Positions 32,601 through 37,074 of a DNA stretch of 64,000 nt are shown piece after piece. A program made the position numbers and the translations under genes. The first letter of the stretch is position 1, and the number at the start of each line of letters is the position of its first letter. Source of the DNA: Planctomycetaceae bacterium (lineage in GTDB: Bacteria > Planctomycetota > Planctomycetia > Pirellulales > Thermoguttaceae). The stretch lies in NCBI GenBank assembly GCA_004556055.1, contig SFIW01000002.1:31186-95185 (forward strand), in the 5' to 3' direction. A model generated the notes under the pieces. That model was not told the DNA's origin, ran no database searches, and saw nothing but the letters and a program-made list of their open reading frames with translations.

Positions 32601-33209
32601 AGCGTCATCCTTGGCGCTCCGGACGTCACCCTCTCGAACTTCACGATTACCGGCGGTTTGGGAACGAACGGCGGCGCGGTGAACGTTCTGAGCGGAAACG
32701 TCTACTTCGTCAACATGACGATCTTCGGAAACGAAGCCACGAAGTACGGCGGCGCGGTCTACGCTTACGACAGCGAATTGACCTTCATTGATTCGCGCGT
32801 CGGCGGCAACACCGCGACCTACTACGGCGGTATCGTCAACGAGTTTGGCAAGACGGTTCTTACCAGAAGCTACGTCGCTGAAAACGTCGGCACGAACAAG
32901 AACGCGACCGCCGACGTCTGGGGCCGCGCGGCTGTCAACTACGTCAATAGCAAGAACAACGTCGTTGGTTCTGTCGCCGATAACGTCACCCTTTACGACG
33001 GCGTCGACGGCAACCGCGTCGGCACGAAGGATGAACCTCTCAAGCCCTTCCTCGCCGCCTCTGCGGGCAACCTCGAAGTTTTGCCCGAGTTCGTCGTCAA
33101 CTCCGGAGCCGTTCTTGACGAGGCGTTCGCCGACATGAGCGACGCTCTCGACCTCGACGTCGACCTGGCGGTTCTGGACGATTCCGACGACCTTTTCGAC
33201 GTCTTCTGA
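17610..33209 (+). CDS. Giant exported beta-helix surface protein with two pseudo-protease domains
   Basis: Protein of 5199 residues. N-terminus: MEPLEERQLLSAD (residues 40-52), the planctomycetal motif of large exported proteins. Residues 108-290 resemble the IdeS/Mac cysteine peptidase fold (GWAATLADLLAYTGW; TLTFWGYDYD), but Gly113 and Ser260 stand where the Cys and His dyad should be. Three pre-peptidase C-terminal-like beta domains follow (beginning about residue 341), then a fibronectin III-like domain (about 1148-1243). Next is a caspase-like C14 domain (about 1245-1525) in which Ser1326 replaces the His of SGHG and Gly1375 replaces the Cys of LDAC. The remainder is nine modules, each opened by a CSLREA-like motif without its Cys. 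The C-terminus is an Asp-rich tail with no recognised anchor. The upstream GGAA Shine-Dalgarno is weak. A strong terminator follows. An adhesin or surface-layer scaffold role is inference. Confidence 0.88.
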   Translation: MNTMSQTGKRFLSDLLNRVLNTTSESKKNGRALSARRLGMEPLEERQLLSADPTLLRAFSDDTASVANVAAPASVSVDSINLSNATLASDGSHVVSSDIASTNSDSFRHYNQGWAATLADLLAYTGWSDNAEIVDPESTDSLEQQTFDYIANSFSNAPTSILYAYAWFMGGADEYIYQDQTAYAQILPNNLNGGLYPSTSGEWQAYSSYMKEILASDIPSPLYGVSTEYLDNNYGVAVTVHYRSNLTGEDVDFALTPKQSTLTFWGYDYDSTYAPEDPEYYTAVYMSNPETGEVERMPVKWNTLTETYDFVTYDQTTGQTPYIYSFTVLQRMPGYGVLQEDAYEPNNGVLDFEAGSPSDLGKIDVIKPGATTGSTTNGNVIVLEDLTLYAEGNETQKADPVDFYKFELTQTASNSDSIIVEWADGVRYQNLKATLYSCSGNEAFVLDPTLYGHVAGYYDAVSTDYLEYVVGEDGKTYTKTVHRLALPLSGLTSGEYFLKVEFADAVVNGVNVNYKVTINAGFDDVYEANNSFEAVNELPVSTTQNPTANLGVLYGTTELSDLVLRQYSNVVDETDWYRFEMTETGSASNFINLYYNSTASNVNDADLDLYLYKYDPTSSRGYTLVAKSYVEMTNKESISLEGVDPGVYYIKVVGNYSAGNVEYKLEINPGVSDVPDLRPEVLPGTNWEAPLVVSGDKYVPNGSEVYENDQVVGVDSPIYLNYSFTVNGASKDLGADKTATYEGVRLAMYINGKLVDSNDISLLLDMNTTMSSTLKDKLYSLFCSDAGLDMLAGESITIRNLDLGRMIDEGSFANKYFDSYSSATNSIVIAINPDNYILADDFGKVVDNRETKEMTLTYKDGSFYNGATVVAISKGETIELYRNNRYLADVVYGVDNFAFKDGDIALVSVVSHQYEVNIDGAYSVKDGVAGVLEYTVDNNFSSMFFTVNDLSEDAFAPNGSLADVLDNDNPEDTNPDLGYANIDNLTAYETENGEIRYQRVIDNLVITGETNETGAYLSDWFRFNLKQSENDSVPNYKDAFIQIDMSDTLEGLDVKGNLGDLDLYLYRAVLTDDTLSFEEAYEQGAYTLELVQSSKGVGLQERISFSNLDIADGNYFICVSGFNGSANRYSLTLGGFTKSGDVLPTDPAEYFTEDSVTVLNSVATLNWRVPVDDYVSRVKIEYRAVGTSEWVEAGSFKPSVTSCKIAGLSSDTEYEFRMTVVNFFVEDDPLTATVTKTTDAFVNETVYRAVIVGVADYPGVAADLVAPVNDAKAFRDALLQDPQWAESNITMLVNSDATRDAVLDALAQVAEDSDDNDVFVFYFAGSGSSAVIGSQEVGYLKTCGSVRNEFISSSDLLKAVESIAAGSKQFVLDAGQISADAESTGINYAPFIESLTTSKVNGGSERVAQTTVLTSGDDENLISPSGLGNRSVFNRALVDAMEKYLKPVTVEDVELAEEEAKNAKPGVVVEIPEISDGRVSFEELFAAIKADESVQLYSVGASLASNSEDETVLMSGLWNEADAFNDEWLENGAIVVTTTVDCVDAHDGKISLREAAALMGVQLENTVAVEENATFTLSAGSVVTIGTSVGYVVEDVQLVYANGAFRTSEACQLQTETTLLDFSRAGQGVAWTAEDWEDGKVALVDSKDLAVNDLEFKLVGSVTIDGETAVFDLEDGDVLSTAAAEEEGREVTVKKVGQEYRLFVGEVPYTRLTGLYFNGEPIAISKGVELAQIETIKKVIFDPSLEGQTLELNATAGPIVFANGGAVIGSGAANPITLSGSNVHTLIRATGSETTTIVGLKLTNAGDSAIVVDEGASLELANCLLADSSVQDEAIIENNGYLLLVNDTIVNNKTNGFLVGGEGETTLKNTIVALNDADLSNLTYDATNVVGAADPGFVDAENGDYRLTKTSEALDIGQNSAVKLSGGVVIVSDLAGEDRIGLAGTVDAGAYEYTVALEDRETPSTVVTTLDDIVDATDGEISLREAIAYAGTTYNVDTLLKEGDVVYDEEGVKYVVSNGKLISFDGVSAIQQGQYYETPGVFMTDAKGNSIQLEGGDVVTLTNGSKATVVGAKLLLASGIPVEIGSTIVLENGEMGSFSHGATTTFMMGQQISVNLTAASISSTTPVATFDEGTYVLTYDGKNAFTATLNVTTTDESNQTTTSTFDATFMLVDGATFNFVDAEGGLGEEGSIVTTRSVEIENGKYTLAQDITETVGKETVVLYSSGAVLTLTDGVFTDVDGVEVKVPVNTKMIAPTGANITYQRSTFSQAQLEEGAKLTDENGVVRYFKSGLTVTEEVTLGTSITFAKGLESGTILLEKGALSIERAITLDATLNAGLTIDANGESRVFTVDAYRETNPTAFVNISGVTLLNGSSDEGGAIYVAENTNLRLKDFTIQNAQSTGDGGAIYNLGRVDLESTTKVSTIEGVSGNRGGAIYNEGTLTVTGVAIDGVESQYGAIYNAGSATLAGSTIQNANADRGGAVYNVGTLTISKSSEISNNTATVGAGLYNEGVANVVNSAFVGNEASESGGAVYNVGTLTITNAKLQSNVAELGGAAIYTVGNLLVNRALIADNVAYNSSAILSKGATSVVSSLILANGDESSKSGTYAVLVSGGTMELVGNTIVGNYQGGVTSIGGDVKVYNSIIGDNGGYDLNLKNVADVQYSMVDRSFQTIAATNLHYAPNFNDFDKSADWTQWNLRLSGSSIAVNGGSVEYNYYTSFTGKKTAITVDYAGNSRLTDTGVDVGAYSANLAIEDFSTVVTTLEDIVDPTDGLVSLREAIRYASYGKTVEERTVTFSNDLFALSDSAVVTLDADLQTIVVDCAVTITSAYTNDLGQTQYRDITIDGSASNAPLFIFTNGADVEMYGLTFANAHSSAANVNGGAIIVRGGSVSIVDSVVKNNVAERNGGAIYQEGGVLYVIDSLITGNSAGTKKGYGGAMCMVGGQTYIYNTTITANTAAVYGGVFAIDGLVVMANSIVAKNGGAQNVDVYATNFEATANLIGSMDPWSSRNGVNGNIVGVASDPVDPLFTNFEAGDYTLSSASLAINSGVNQYAYGPDGVRLKFDLNANERIVGSVVDMGAFESQYRDVPSTVVTTLADTIDQTDGFISLREALTIAEQFGAPITFDLGEDFIGSAEIQLNSLLGAIDVNSNIVIDASGVPGGLTLVGSDDRLFNVASGKLKLVNVSLTGGSATRGGAIYQTGGQIELTNVVIYDNEAEEAGGAIYSTAGSITMLNTTIAKNDAPSVPGVYAYGTVSLQNSIVAQNAVENGSAADNYDVYVLGKLSSTASIVGIATANDAETLGGANGNVFGVEDSPVDPGFKSAGTLNFELDPNSIAVNAGSNRLVGYPGYYASILRAAGNTSAVNVDYLGNDRIVGGTVDIGAYEYQIAAEAPSVVVTTLEDVVDPFDGLISLREAVEYAGSSFYVDGKTTVVDRNITFDPSLAGGTIELQSSLEITKCLTIDATYLSSAVTLTAEFAEEECPVLILSGVADTVADTITISGLKITGGNASYGGGVYHQTGKATLISCSIYGNEAMYGAGVASNANAVLDDPSANVMTLINCTVANNNATGAYGGVWSRGSAMNLYNTLIAKNTVNGEAGLDVSIANVGEIGTSLIGAASAAFARQYDFYGGYVGTASDPVDPCFVDVENNDFTLGRDENDVVSVAVNGGDSTKIRLPNGAVPSFDVDGNVRIVGTLVDIGAYESPLGPKEIPSLMVTTLDDVVDEYDGLISLREAVSYANNYGLASTITFAERLSGGTIYLDSSLVISQSVTIDGLTNNVKGLTITNSDEAGDQSIIYINAGDTVVNGVTLTNRYTERRRNDAVPTVEQGGAIYVRQGSIALYNSLITDTAAVSGSAIYVNENSDTALASLVNCTVVDNVGLSTDEETGAAIYSEKGRLTLLNTIVARSILSDNSNAQDVFKGDEKALTMTTTNRDTQIYQHVSQYDDDSVQIVPTEGMTAIYRGSTVYYDGSYWIYRVGMHEYQLQVDSVLQMNEDVELEYIAGKWYSGGVIFDKDFADGAQTLWTSVETGMTENVYYVDGEFRLGSTTGALVNFADGDKIVATESVDYIIISSTGTLARCNYTIENGFNNYVATDSYVNDRLREIAAELQAELATQTTFSYTENGVTVEYPIKSASVLIKSYSTENNVTRFDRTLDVTISYTVEYVYETVAGVVVMRSIVERSDSLSAQTSGHGSFIGSATNDLSEAVNDLFVDADNGDYHLTNNSLATNSGDNSYFAQNTINGTYDTYDIEGNRRIYYTTVDMGAFENQQAKDNPITSAAGRNVTITVTTKRDVVDSNDGVTSMREALALADDLYRYGYENISVVCKSAYEIAVDSTLGSLTINSPITLYGSGSTIDAGHAGAGLVIQSDGEVRVSRLIIANGESSHLGAGVTINSGDATLQSVLIYGCESAAYGGGVYMGSTGKLDLYNVTITKNTALYGPGVYSVAGSTVNLYNTIVAQNQASEVGTVTRDVELMGDYFLAYSVIGSAGSSTDAAKLRAYSSHSTIGYGFDNAVDPGFNNFANNDFRLSLTHSAVKNTGSYAYVYPGASDLNGVYIAGVVSPGAYQAAREERSTIVTTLDDIVDPYDGLISLREAVANASDNLSGAGCGSVDDSSYNSSNAMNNASVYNNVYYSPITFDKSLAGGTIYLNSSLYFDKTSPYSQVVFDYLIDASALSGLGGITIDGSRIQGGIDPALSGENATKYTLSDKEQTPIAMFQILGTAAPSVPVYYPTHLDIRNVRLVGNHDIVGINVMPVSILTTHNCLMEGFGTSIRVWDNDNDQGGLAHIYNTTIIGGVYYGGTARAYNSIVTNGFTRRISQNNPGYRQAIYGSDCITYSSSELFVNASKGDYRLGSSSWATNRGNNDYLMTLALTHADPEVDLHGNPRVKNGTVDIGCYESLYVDSASVVVDTELDVVDPYDGKISLREAIAYAEQFDYTVTFSDELNGKTIVVDSPVALTRDVNINGGSVDVTIDGNRAGSVFEIDIPSVILGAPDVTLSNFTITGGLGTNGGAVNVLSGNVYFVNMTIFGNEATKYGGAVYAYDSELTFIDSRVGGNTATYYGGIVNEFGKTVLTRSYVAENVGTNKNATADVWGRAAVNYVNSKNNVVGSVADNVTLYDGVDGNRVGTKDEPLKPFLAASAGNLEVLPEFVVNSGAVLDEAFADMSDALDLDVDLAVLDDSDDLFDVF
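22207..33060 (+). repeat. Nine tandem CSLREA/beta-helix modules inside the giant gene
   Basis: Each module opens with a motif of the form S-VVTTLDDIVDPxDG-ISLREAI-YA. Openings lie near 22207, 23494, 25880, 26883, 27800, 28762, 30480, 31352 and 32356. The opening is followed by ITFDxSLxGGTI and GGAIY beta-helix rungs. Eight of the nine modules close with a form of RIVGxxVDIGAYE. The ninth has no such closing and runs into the acidic C-terminus. Modules are about 0.9-1.1 kb when not expanded; modules 1, 2 and 6 carry long extra inserts. This is protein-level repetition, with only moderate DNA identity. Confidence 0.85.
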
Positions 33210-33249
33210 TTCGTCGATAAGCGCGCGTCGTAGCGCCGCGACTTGATAT

Positions 33250-33287
33250 AATCCGCGACTTTCGCAAGGAAGTCGCGGATTTTTTTT
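33250..33287 (+). terminator. Intrinsic terminator of the giant gene
   Basis: Perfect 12-bp stem AATCCGCGACTT/AAGTCGCGGATT (33250-33261 with 33270-33281), eight-base loop, then a T run. It sits 41 bases after the giant gene's stop codon. Confidence 0.93.
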
Positions 33288-33664
33288 GCCGTATTATCGG
33301 AACGACTCGATGTTTCCGCATTTTCATTCGAGACCGGAAGGTAGGAATTGACGGTAGAATATCTTTTTTTGAAAAATTTGGTTCATTCTTTAAAGTAGAA
33401 AAACGGTTTCACCGATATATGTAATACAGAAGGAAAAAGACGAGCCTTTAAGAAAAGACTCATAACAAGCTCAAACGCAAGGACGCGTGAGTTTTTTCCT
33501 TGGTCGGTGCGATTGCATGGAGGTAATTGCGACGAGAAATTTGCGGCTTTGAGGTTCTTCCAATAAGCCGCCGAAGAAGATAACGACACGTCTTCGTGTC
33601 TTCAAGATACGTTCCCAGGGGGGGAATAGTCCGGCGATTTGGAATTTATTCCGGTCGCCGGACT
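33288..33664. other. Intergenic region with several hairpins, possible small RNA
   Basis: No credible gene is seen. It contains the stems GCGGCTT/AAGCCGC (33543-33549 with 33565-33571) and GACACG/CGTGTC (near 33585-33600), and a weak CTCA..TGAG stem followed by T6 near 33471-33496. At the end is the + strand terminator described separately. A + strand RNA between a TTGACG-like box near 33348 and that terminator is conceivable. It does not match tmRNA, RNase P, SRP or another RNA I can name. Confidence 0.35.
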
Positions 33665-33674
33665 CTATTTTTTC
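33628..33674 (+). terminator. Terminator-like hairpin overlapping the queG 3' end
   Basis: A perfect 10-bp stem AGTCCGGCGA/TCGCCGGACT (33628-33637 with 33655-33664) has a 17-base loop. On the + strand it is followed by TATTTTTTT, which overlaps the last queG codons. On the - strand it lies directly after the queG stop but lacks a good U-tract. Confidence 0.7.
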
Positions 33675-34717
33675 TTGCTAGAGTTTTTTTGAGCCATTAA
33701 AGTGTGCGCGACACGTTGCAGGCCCTCTAGATGAGCGCGAAAGACGGGCGTTTTTTTGAAAAGACGACGAAACGAGGCGTCGTCGAGTTGTTCCACAGAA
33801 TCTAAGGGAATTTCTCGCGGCGTCGCTATGTCAAGAGTCGCGTTGTGCGGGCAGACCCTCTGGCATAAATCGCAGCCAAAAAGCCGTCCATTGAGAGCGG
33901 CGGCTATCTCCTCGGGGATCTCGTTCCTCGTTTCGATAGTCCAGTAATTGAGGCAACGCCGCGCGTCGAGCGTTCGATCGCCGACCAAAGCGTTTGTCGG
34001 ACATGCGTCGACGCAGCGGCGACAATAACGGCATCGCGCGGCGGATTCCTCCGCGTCGAAGAGGGATTCGCCTAGTTCGCGACGGCGTAAGTTTAAGGCC
34101 GCGAGATACGATTCTCGATCTGGAAGGCCCGTGAGTTTTTCAAAATCGATGGAAACGAGGAGTTCGCCAAGAAAGAATCGCGATCCGAGTTTCGGATGGA
34201 TCACGAGCGAATGAAGACCGACGAAACCGATTCCCGCTTCGTAAGCCCAGTTTTTTTCGAGTATAGGCGCCGTGTCGACCGTCGCGCGAATCGACGCGGC
34301 GGGAAACTGCGCCTTTAGATAGTGAGAAAGCGCGCGTAATTTCTTTTTGAGAAGGTCGTGATAGTCGAGACATGTCGCATATCCGGAGACGCGCCCTACG
34401 GGGGCGCCTTCTTTCGAAGATTGGAGTTCCGGCGACGAGTAAATTTCCACCGTCGCGTCGCGCGATTCTTCTTTCAGCGTTCTTTCCGAGAGCGCTACGA
34501 CAATGACGGATCGCGCGTCGGGGAGGACGGACGTCGGAGAGCGGCGCAGTTCAACGTCGTCCGTGAGATAGGTTAGATCGGCGCATTGTCCCTTGACGAC
34601 GCATTGGACGAAGAGGTCGAAGGTTCGAGCGGGCCCCGACGCGGCGACTCCAAGCGCGGATAGACCGAGAGAGAACGCTTTTTGCTCAAGGGCGAGGTAT
34701 GAAGAGGAGAGGGGCAT
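33665..34717 (-). CDS. queG: Epoxyqueuosine reductase QueG
   Basis: Cobalamin- and iron-sulfur-dependent enzyme that reduces epoxyqueuosine to queuosine in the tRNA wobble base, the last step of queuosine synthesis. Its 350 residues carry the catalytic Asp148 in VDTAPILEKNWA and the typical IGFVGLHSLVIHPKLGSRFFLGELL-type core. Two ferredoxin-like clusters are built from Cys229, 232, 235, 239 and Cys282, 285, 289, with Cys255 between them. The C-terminal HEAT-like repeats of longer homologues are missing. queD lies 2.4 kb away on the other strand. Confidence 0.94.
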   Translation of the reverse strand: MPLSSSYLALEQKAFSLGLSALGVAASGPARTFDLFVQCVVKGQCADLTYLTDDVELRRSPTSVLPDARSVIVVALSERTLKEESRDATVEIYSSPELQSSKEGAPVGRVSGYATCLDYHDLLKKKLRALSHYLKAQFPAASIRATVDTAPILEKNWAYEAGIGFVGLHSLVIHPKLGSRFFLGELLVSIDFEKLTGLPDRESYLAALNLRRRELGESLFDAEESAARCRYCRRCVDACPTNALVGDRTLDARRCLNYWTIETRNEIPEEIAAALNGRLFGCDLCQRVCPHNATLDIATPREIPLDSVEQLDDASFRRLFKKTPVFRAHLEGLQRVAHTLMAQKNSSKKK

Positions 34718-34730
34718 CGGCGGAAAATAT

Positions 34731-34760
34731 AAAAAAGGCGTTCCCTTGGAAGGAAACGCC
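34731..34760 (-). terminator. Intrinsic terminator of the gene at 34786-35325
   Basis: Reading the - strand, GGCGTTTCCTT pairs with AAGGGAACGCC (one mismatch) across a two-base loop, followed by T6. It separates the small membrane-anchored gene from queG, so queG probably has its own promoter. Confidence 0.8.
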
Positions 34761-34785
34761 CGTTTTGGTTGAATGGAGAGGAATC

Positions 34786-35325
34786 TTAGAAACGCGAACT
34801 GCGTTTTTTCGTCGCGTTTTTCATATCCTCTTTCGTGAGCCCGATAATTCGGTCGTCGTCGTTGTTTTCTCCGTGAAGCGCGTCGACGTCAAAAGACGGG
34901 ATGGAAACTAATTTTCCCCCGCTGGGACTGACAGTCTCGTCGACGAAGGTTTCTTCTTCACGAGTCAACTTTGCGGAAACGAGGGACGCGGAACTTTCGC
35001 GCGACGCGACGAAGGGTTCAGGCTCGGGTTCCGGTTCCAGGGGCTTCGAATCGCTCGGCGTATTATCAGTCGGCTGAGGCGCGACTTCATCCTCTTGGGC
35101 GGGCGCCGAAGAAGGCGCGGATTTGCGATTGATTTCACGCCCCGCTTCCGTCAACGAAATATCTTCATGGCGCGCCGCCTGCGCTTCTTCGCTAGTTCTC
35201 GCCGCAGGTTCGGGCTCAAGTACCCTTACGCCTCCGACAAGAACGTCATGATTGTAACAAATATTCAACCAAAAGGATAGTATGACGAGTAACGCCGATA
35301 CAAGAAAACCTGTAATCTTTGTCAT
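34786..35325 (-). CDS. Membrane-anchored low-complexity protein, function unknown
   Basis: Protein of 179 residues: one N-terminal hydrophobic segment (about residues 5-25), then a Pro/Glu/Ser/Ala-rich region with an EPEPEPEP run (about 45-125) that is probably disordered. The C-terminus is short, charged and basic (KKRSSRF at the end). The TM plus disordered tail would place the tail outside the cytoplasm or in the cytoplasm depending on topology, which cannot be decided here. No family recognised. It has its own terminator. Confidence 0.6.
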   Translation of the reverse strand: MTKITGFLVSALLVILSFWLNICYNHDVLVGGVRVLEPEPAARTSEEAQAARHEDISLTEAGREINRKSAPSSAPAQEDEVAPQPTDNTPSDSKPLEPEPEPEPFVASRESSASLVSAKLTREEETFVDETVSPSGGKLVSIPSFDVDALHGENNDDDRIIGLTKEDMKNATKKRSSRF

Positions 35326-35484
35326 TTTCTCATCTCGTGCTTCCTTGGTGATTTAGACGCGCTTTCTTTTCGTCAAGAAAGGACGTCGATTTCTAACGTG
35401 TCGAAAAAATTCGACGATAACAGACCGTTAAATTTTACAAGAGAACCCGTTAAATCTAACGTACTTTATCTATTATATCGGCAA

Positions 35485-35602
35485 TTGACAAACGACTATT
35501 TCATTTCTAGAGTTAGTATAGGAGTTTAATGTAAAAAGAATTGAAATTTTGACGGGTTTATTGATTTTGCTAGTTTTAGGACTTTTTTCTGGTTGCGCCT
35601 AG
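35485..35602 (+). pseudogene. Start-stop element followed by an out-of-frame lipoprotein signal sequence
   Basis: A TTGACA box (35485-35490), then 17 bases, then TAGAGT (35508-35513) precedes AGGAG (35520-35524) and an ATG at 35529 that is followed immediately by TAA. One frame over, codons from 35534 to 35599 read KRIEILTGLLILLVLG then LFSGCA and a TAG stop at 35600. This is a textbook lipoprotein signal peptide with lipobox Cys, ending two residues after the lipobox opens. Either it is the decayed head of a lipoprotein gene with a small indel after the start, or an uncharacterised start-stop leader. Confidence 0.45.
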
Positions 35603-35658
35603 TTGGCGCGTTGCGATCGATCTTTGAAAGAATTTCATGAATTTTGGAGAAAGGTTCA

Positions 35659-35686
35659 TTGACGAAAAGAGAAGCGGGGGTATATT
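35659..35686 (+). promoter_or_regulatory. Promoter of tRNA-Gln(CUG)
   Basis: TTGACG (35659-35664), 16 bases, TATATT (35681-35686), about 20 bases upstream of the tRNA 5' end. Confidence 0.75.
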
Positions 35687-35705
35687 ATGTCTGTACTTTT
35701 TAGTT

Positions 35706-35777
35706 AGGGGTATGGTGAAACGGTTATCACGGGTGACTCTGACTCACTTATTCGGGGTTCGAATCCCTGTACCCCTG
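35706..35777 (+). tRNA. tRNA-Gln (anticodon CUG)
   Basis: A 72-base cloverleaf. The acceptor stem is AGGGGTA/TACCCCT, the D stem GTGA/TCAC, and the anticodon stem GGTGA/TCACT with loop CTCTGAC, which gives anticodon CTG. The T arm is CGGGG-TTCGAAT-CCCTG and the discriminator base is G. CCA is not encoded. It has its own promoter and terminator, so it is a single-gene unit that reads CAG. Confidence 0.95.
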
Positions 35778-35780
35778 CTC

Positions 35781-35811
35781 AAGGATCGAATGATGAGTTC
35801 GATCCTTTTTT
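35781..35811 (+). terminator. Terminator of the tRNA-Gln(CUG) unit
   Basis: Perfect 10-bp stem AAGGATCGAA/TTCGATCCTT (35781-35790 with 35798-35807), seven-base loop and T6, four bases after the tRNA. Confidence 0.93.
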
Positions 35812-35872
35812 ATTTCTTGTTCTTGTCTCCACTCTTCTTAGAAGACGTTTTGTTGAAAGCTCTTTGAATCTC

Positions 35873-35909
35873 AATAAAAAAGCGTTGCGCTTGAGAAAGA
35901 CGCAACGCT
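35873..35909 (-). terminator. Terminator closing the 19-codon transcription unit
   Basis: On the - strand AGCGTTGCG pairs with CGCAACGCT (35901-35909 with 35881-35889) across an 11-base loop, followed by a run of T. It lies 37 bases after the stop of the 19-codon reading frame. Confidence 0.85.
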
Positions 35910-35945
35910 TGAGTTTAAAGTTGAATTATTATGCAGAGGATAAGT

Positions 35946-36005
35946 TCACGCTGCCGTATCGAAAATAGTGTGCTTCCACCAGTGACGACGTTTCGCATTA
36001 AACAT
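35946..36005 (-). CDS. Candidate 19-residue small protein
   Basis: The frame encodes MFNAKRRHWWKHTIFDTAA. It is backed by a near-ideal AAGGAGA Shine-Dalgarno six to seven bases before the ATG, a strong - strand promoter about 100 bases upstream (TTGTCA/TATACT), and an intrinsic terminator 37 bases downstream. The peptide has a basic, Trp/His-rich N-terminal half and no signal or membrane segment. The intervening 100-base leader contains small hairpins (CTTCTC/GAGAAG and CTAGT/ACTAG). It could be a genuine microprotein, a leader peptide whose target has been lost, or a small RNA with a fortuitous reading frame. No family recognised. Confidence 0.55.
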   Translation of the reverse strand: MFNAKRRHWWKHTIFDTAA

Positions 36006-36109
36006 GAGCATCTCCTTCTGTAAATCCAACCTTCTCGCAATGGAGAAGAGGCGCTTAAAATACACTTACAAAGTCTAGTGAAACTAGGAAGTCTCCCTCG
36101 AACAGCTAA

Positions 36110-36137
36110 AGTATAGCATAATTGAAAAGGGTGACAA
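36110..36137 (-). promoter_or_regulatory. Promoter of the 19-codon transcription unit
   Basis: On the - strand: TTGTCA (36137-36132), 16 bases, TATACT (36115-36110). Transcription would begin near 36103 and run through the small reading frame to the terminator at 35909-35873, giving an RNA of about 230 bases. Confidence 0.7.
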
Positions 36138-36212
36138 GCGCTTTTTTAACAATTAGGTTTTTTTGTTCGCTACTGTTGTGCTTTTATGAAAAAGGCTCTT
36201 TTTTGTGGTAAT

Positions 36213-36238
36213 AAAAAAAGCCGCTCCAAAGGAACGGC
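36213..36238 (-). terminator. Terminator of the small exported protein gene
   Basis: On the - strand GCCGTTCC/GGAGCGGC (one G-U pair) forms a stem with a three-base loop followed by T7. It sits about 30 bases after the stop of the gene at 36268-36729. Confidence 0.85.
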
Positions 36239-36267
36239 ATAAGGATTGGATTGGGTAAACGCCAATA

Positions 36268-36729
36268 TCAGAAGACGTCGAGTATGAAGTGCGAACCTTC
36301 GTGATAGCGACGCGGAACCGGATAGAAGTTCTGATAGCCAGGCTGATACTTAGGAACGCTCATATTCGCTTTTTCGGAGAAGTTCTGCGGATAGTAGGCG
36401 TATGGATAATATCGGAAGCGGGTCCAGTCTTGCAGAGAACCGTTCGGATTAGCATAGGGGGAAGCTTCGACAATAGGATGGTCGGCGGCGCGAGCGGCGC
36501 GTATTCTTTCGCGAATGGAATTCTGCGAATTGAGACCGAAACTACGACCGCCAAAACGTGAAGCGAGACCGAGTCCGCCGCCAAAGCCAAACGCGGGTTC
36601 GCATTCGTAGCAAACCTGAGAAGGAACAGATTGAGTAGCGGCGGCGACGGTCGCGTCCTGCGCCTTAACGTTCGAGGCGACAATGGCGAAAGCGGCTACG
36701 AAAAGACCAACAAAAATTTTCACTTTCAT
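36268..36729 (-). CDS. Small exported protein, function unknown
   Basis: Protein of 153 residues with a clear Sec signal peptide (MKVKIFVGLFVAAFAIVASNVKAQ, cleavage after Ala about 22-23 or nearby). The mature part starts with a CYEC pair, then a Gly/Phe-rich stretch (GFGGGLGLASRFGG). The C-terminus is rich in Tyr, Pro and Asn and lacks other recognisable domains. The ATG at 36729 has CGGAGA about nine bases upstream. It has its own terminator and no co-oriented neighbour. It is probably a periplasmic or envelope protein. Confidence 0.7.
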   Translation of the reverse strand: MKVKIFVGLFVAAFAIVASNVKAQDATVAAATQSVPSQVCYECEPAFGFGGGLGLASRFGGRSFGLNSQNSIRERIRAARAADHPIVEASPYANPNGSLQDWTRFRYYPYAYYPQNFSEKANMSVPKYQPGYQNFYPVPRRYHEGSHFILDVF

Positions 36730-37074
36730 TTACGAATTCTCCGTGATGAGTTTGCGACGCCCGGAGGCGTCAACCCTTCGAGGAAATTAGCGACCTCACG
36801 GGGCAAACTCTGATTTCCATCGAACGTGTGAATAATATCCGATCGCGTTTGACTACTCATCGCGACGTCGTTAGTCAACGCGTATCAACCTGGATTACAG
36901 TTAATAGTAGCTTGTTTAATTTATCTATTCTACCATACTATTCGGCAATATTTTTCGAAAGATTACCGTTTTCTACGGACAATCGTGAAGAAAGTCCCTT
37001 TCTTCTTCCAAAAATCGAAAAAGACGTTACAATAGGTACAAGGACAATTTCCTATTTCAAATGAGGAGGTCGTA
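36730..37074. other. Divergent intergenic region between the exported protein and queD
   Basis: These 345 AT-rich bases must carry the promoters of both divergent genes. No reading frame here has a ribosome-binding site or composition I would trust. Just upstream of queD is a strong GAGGAGG ribosome-binding site (about 37062-37068). No clear riboswitch such as a preQ1 element was recognised. Confidence 0.4.

Noticed and set aside
22207..33060. CRISPR or satellite array
   Set aside because: The repetition is in the protein, units are about 1 kb and diverged, and the frame is continuous throughout.
33288..33664. tmRNA, RNase P RNA, SRP RNA or 6S RNA
   Set aside because: Conserved sequence blocks of these RNAs are not visible.
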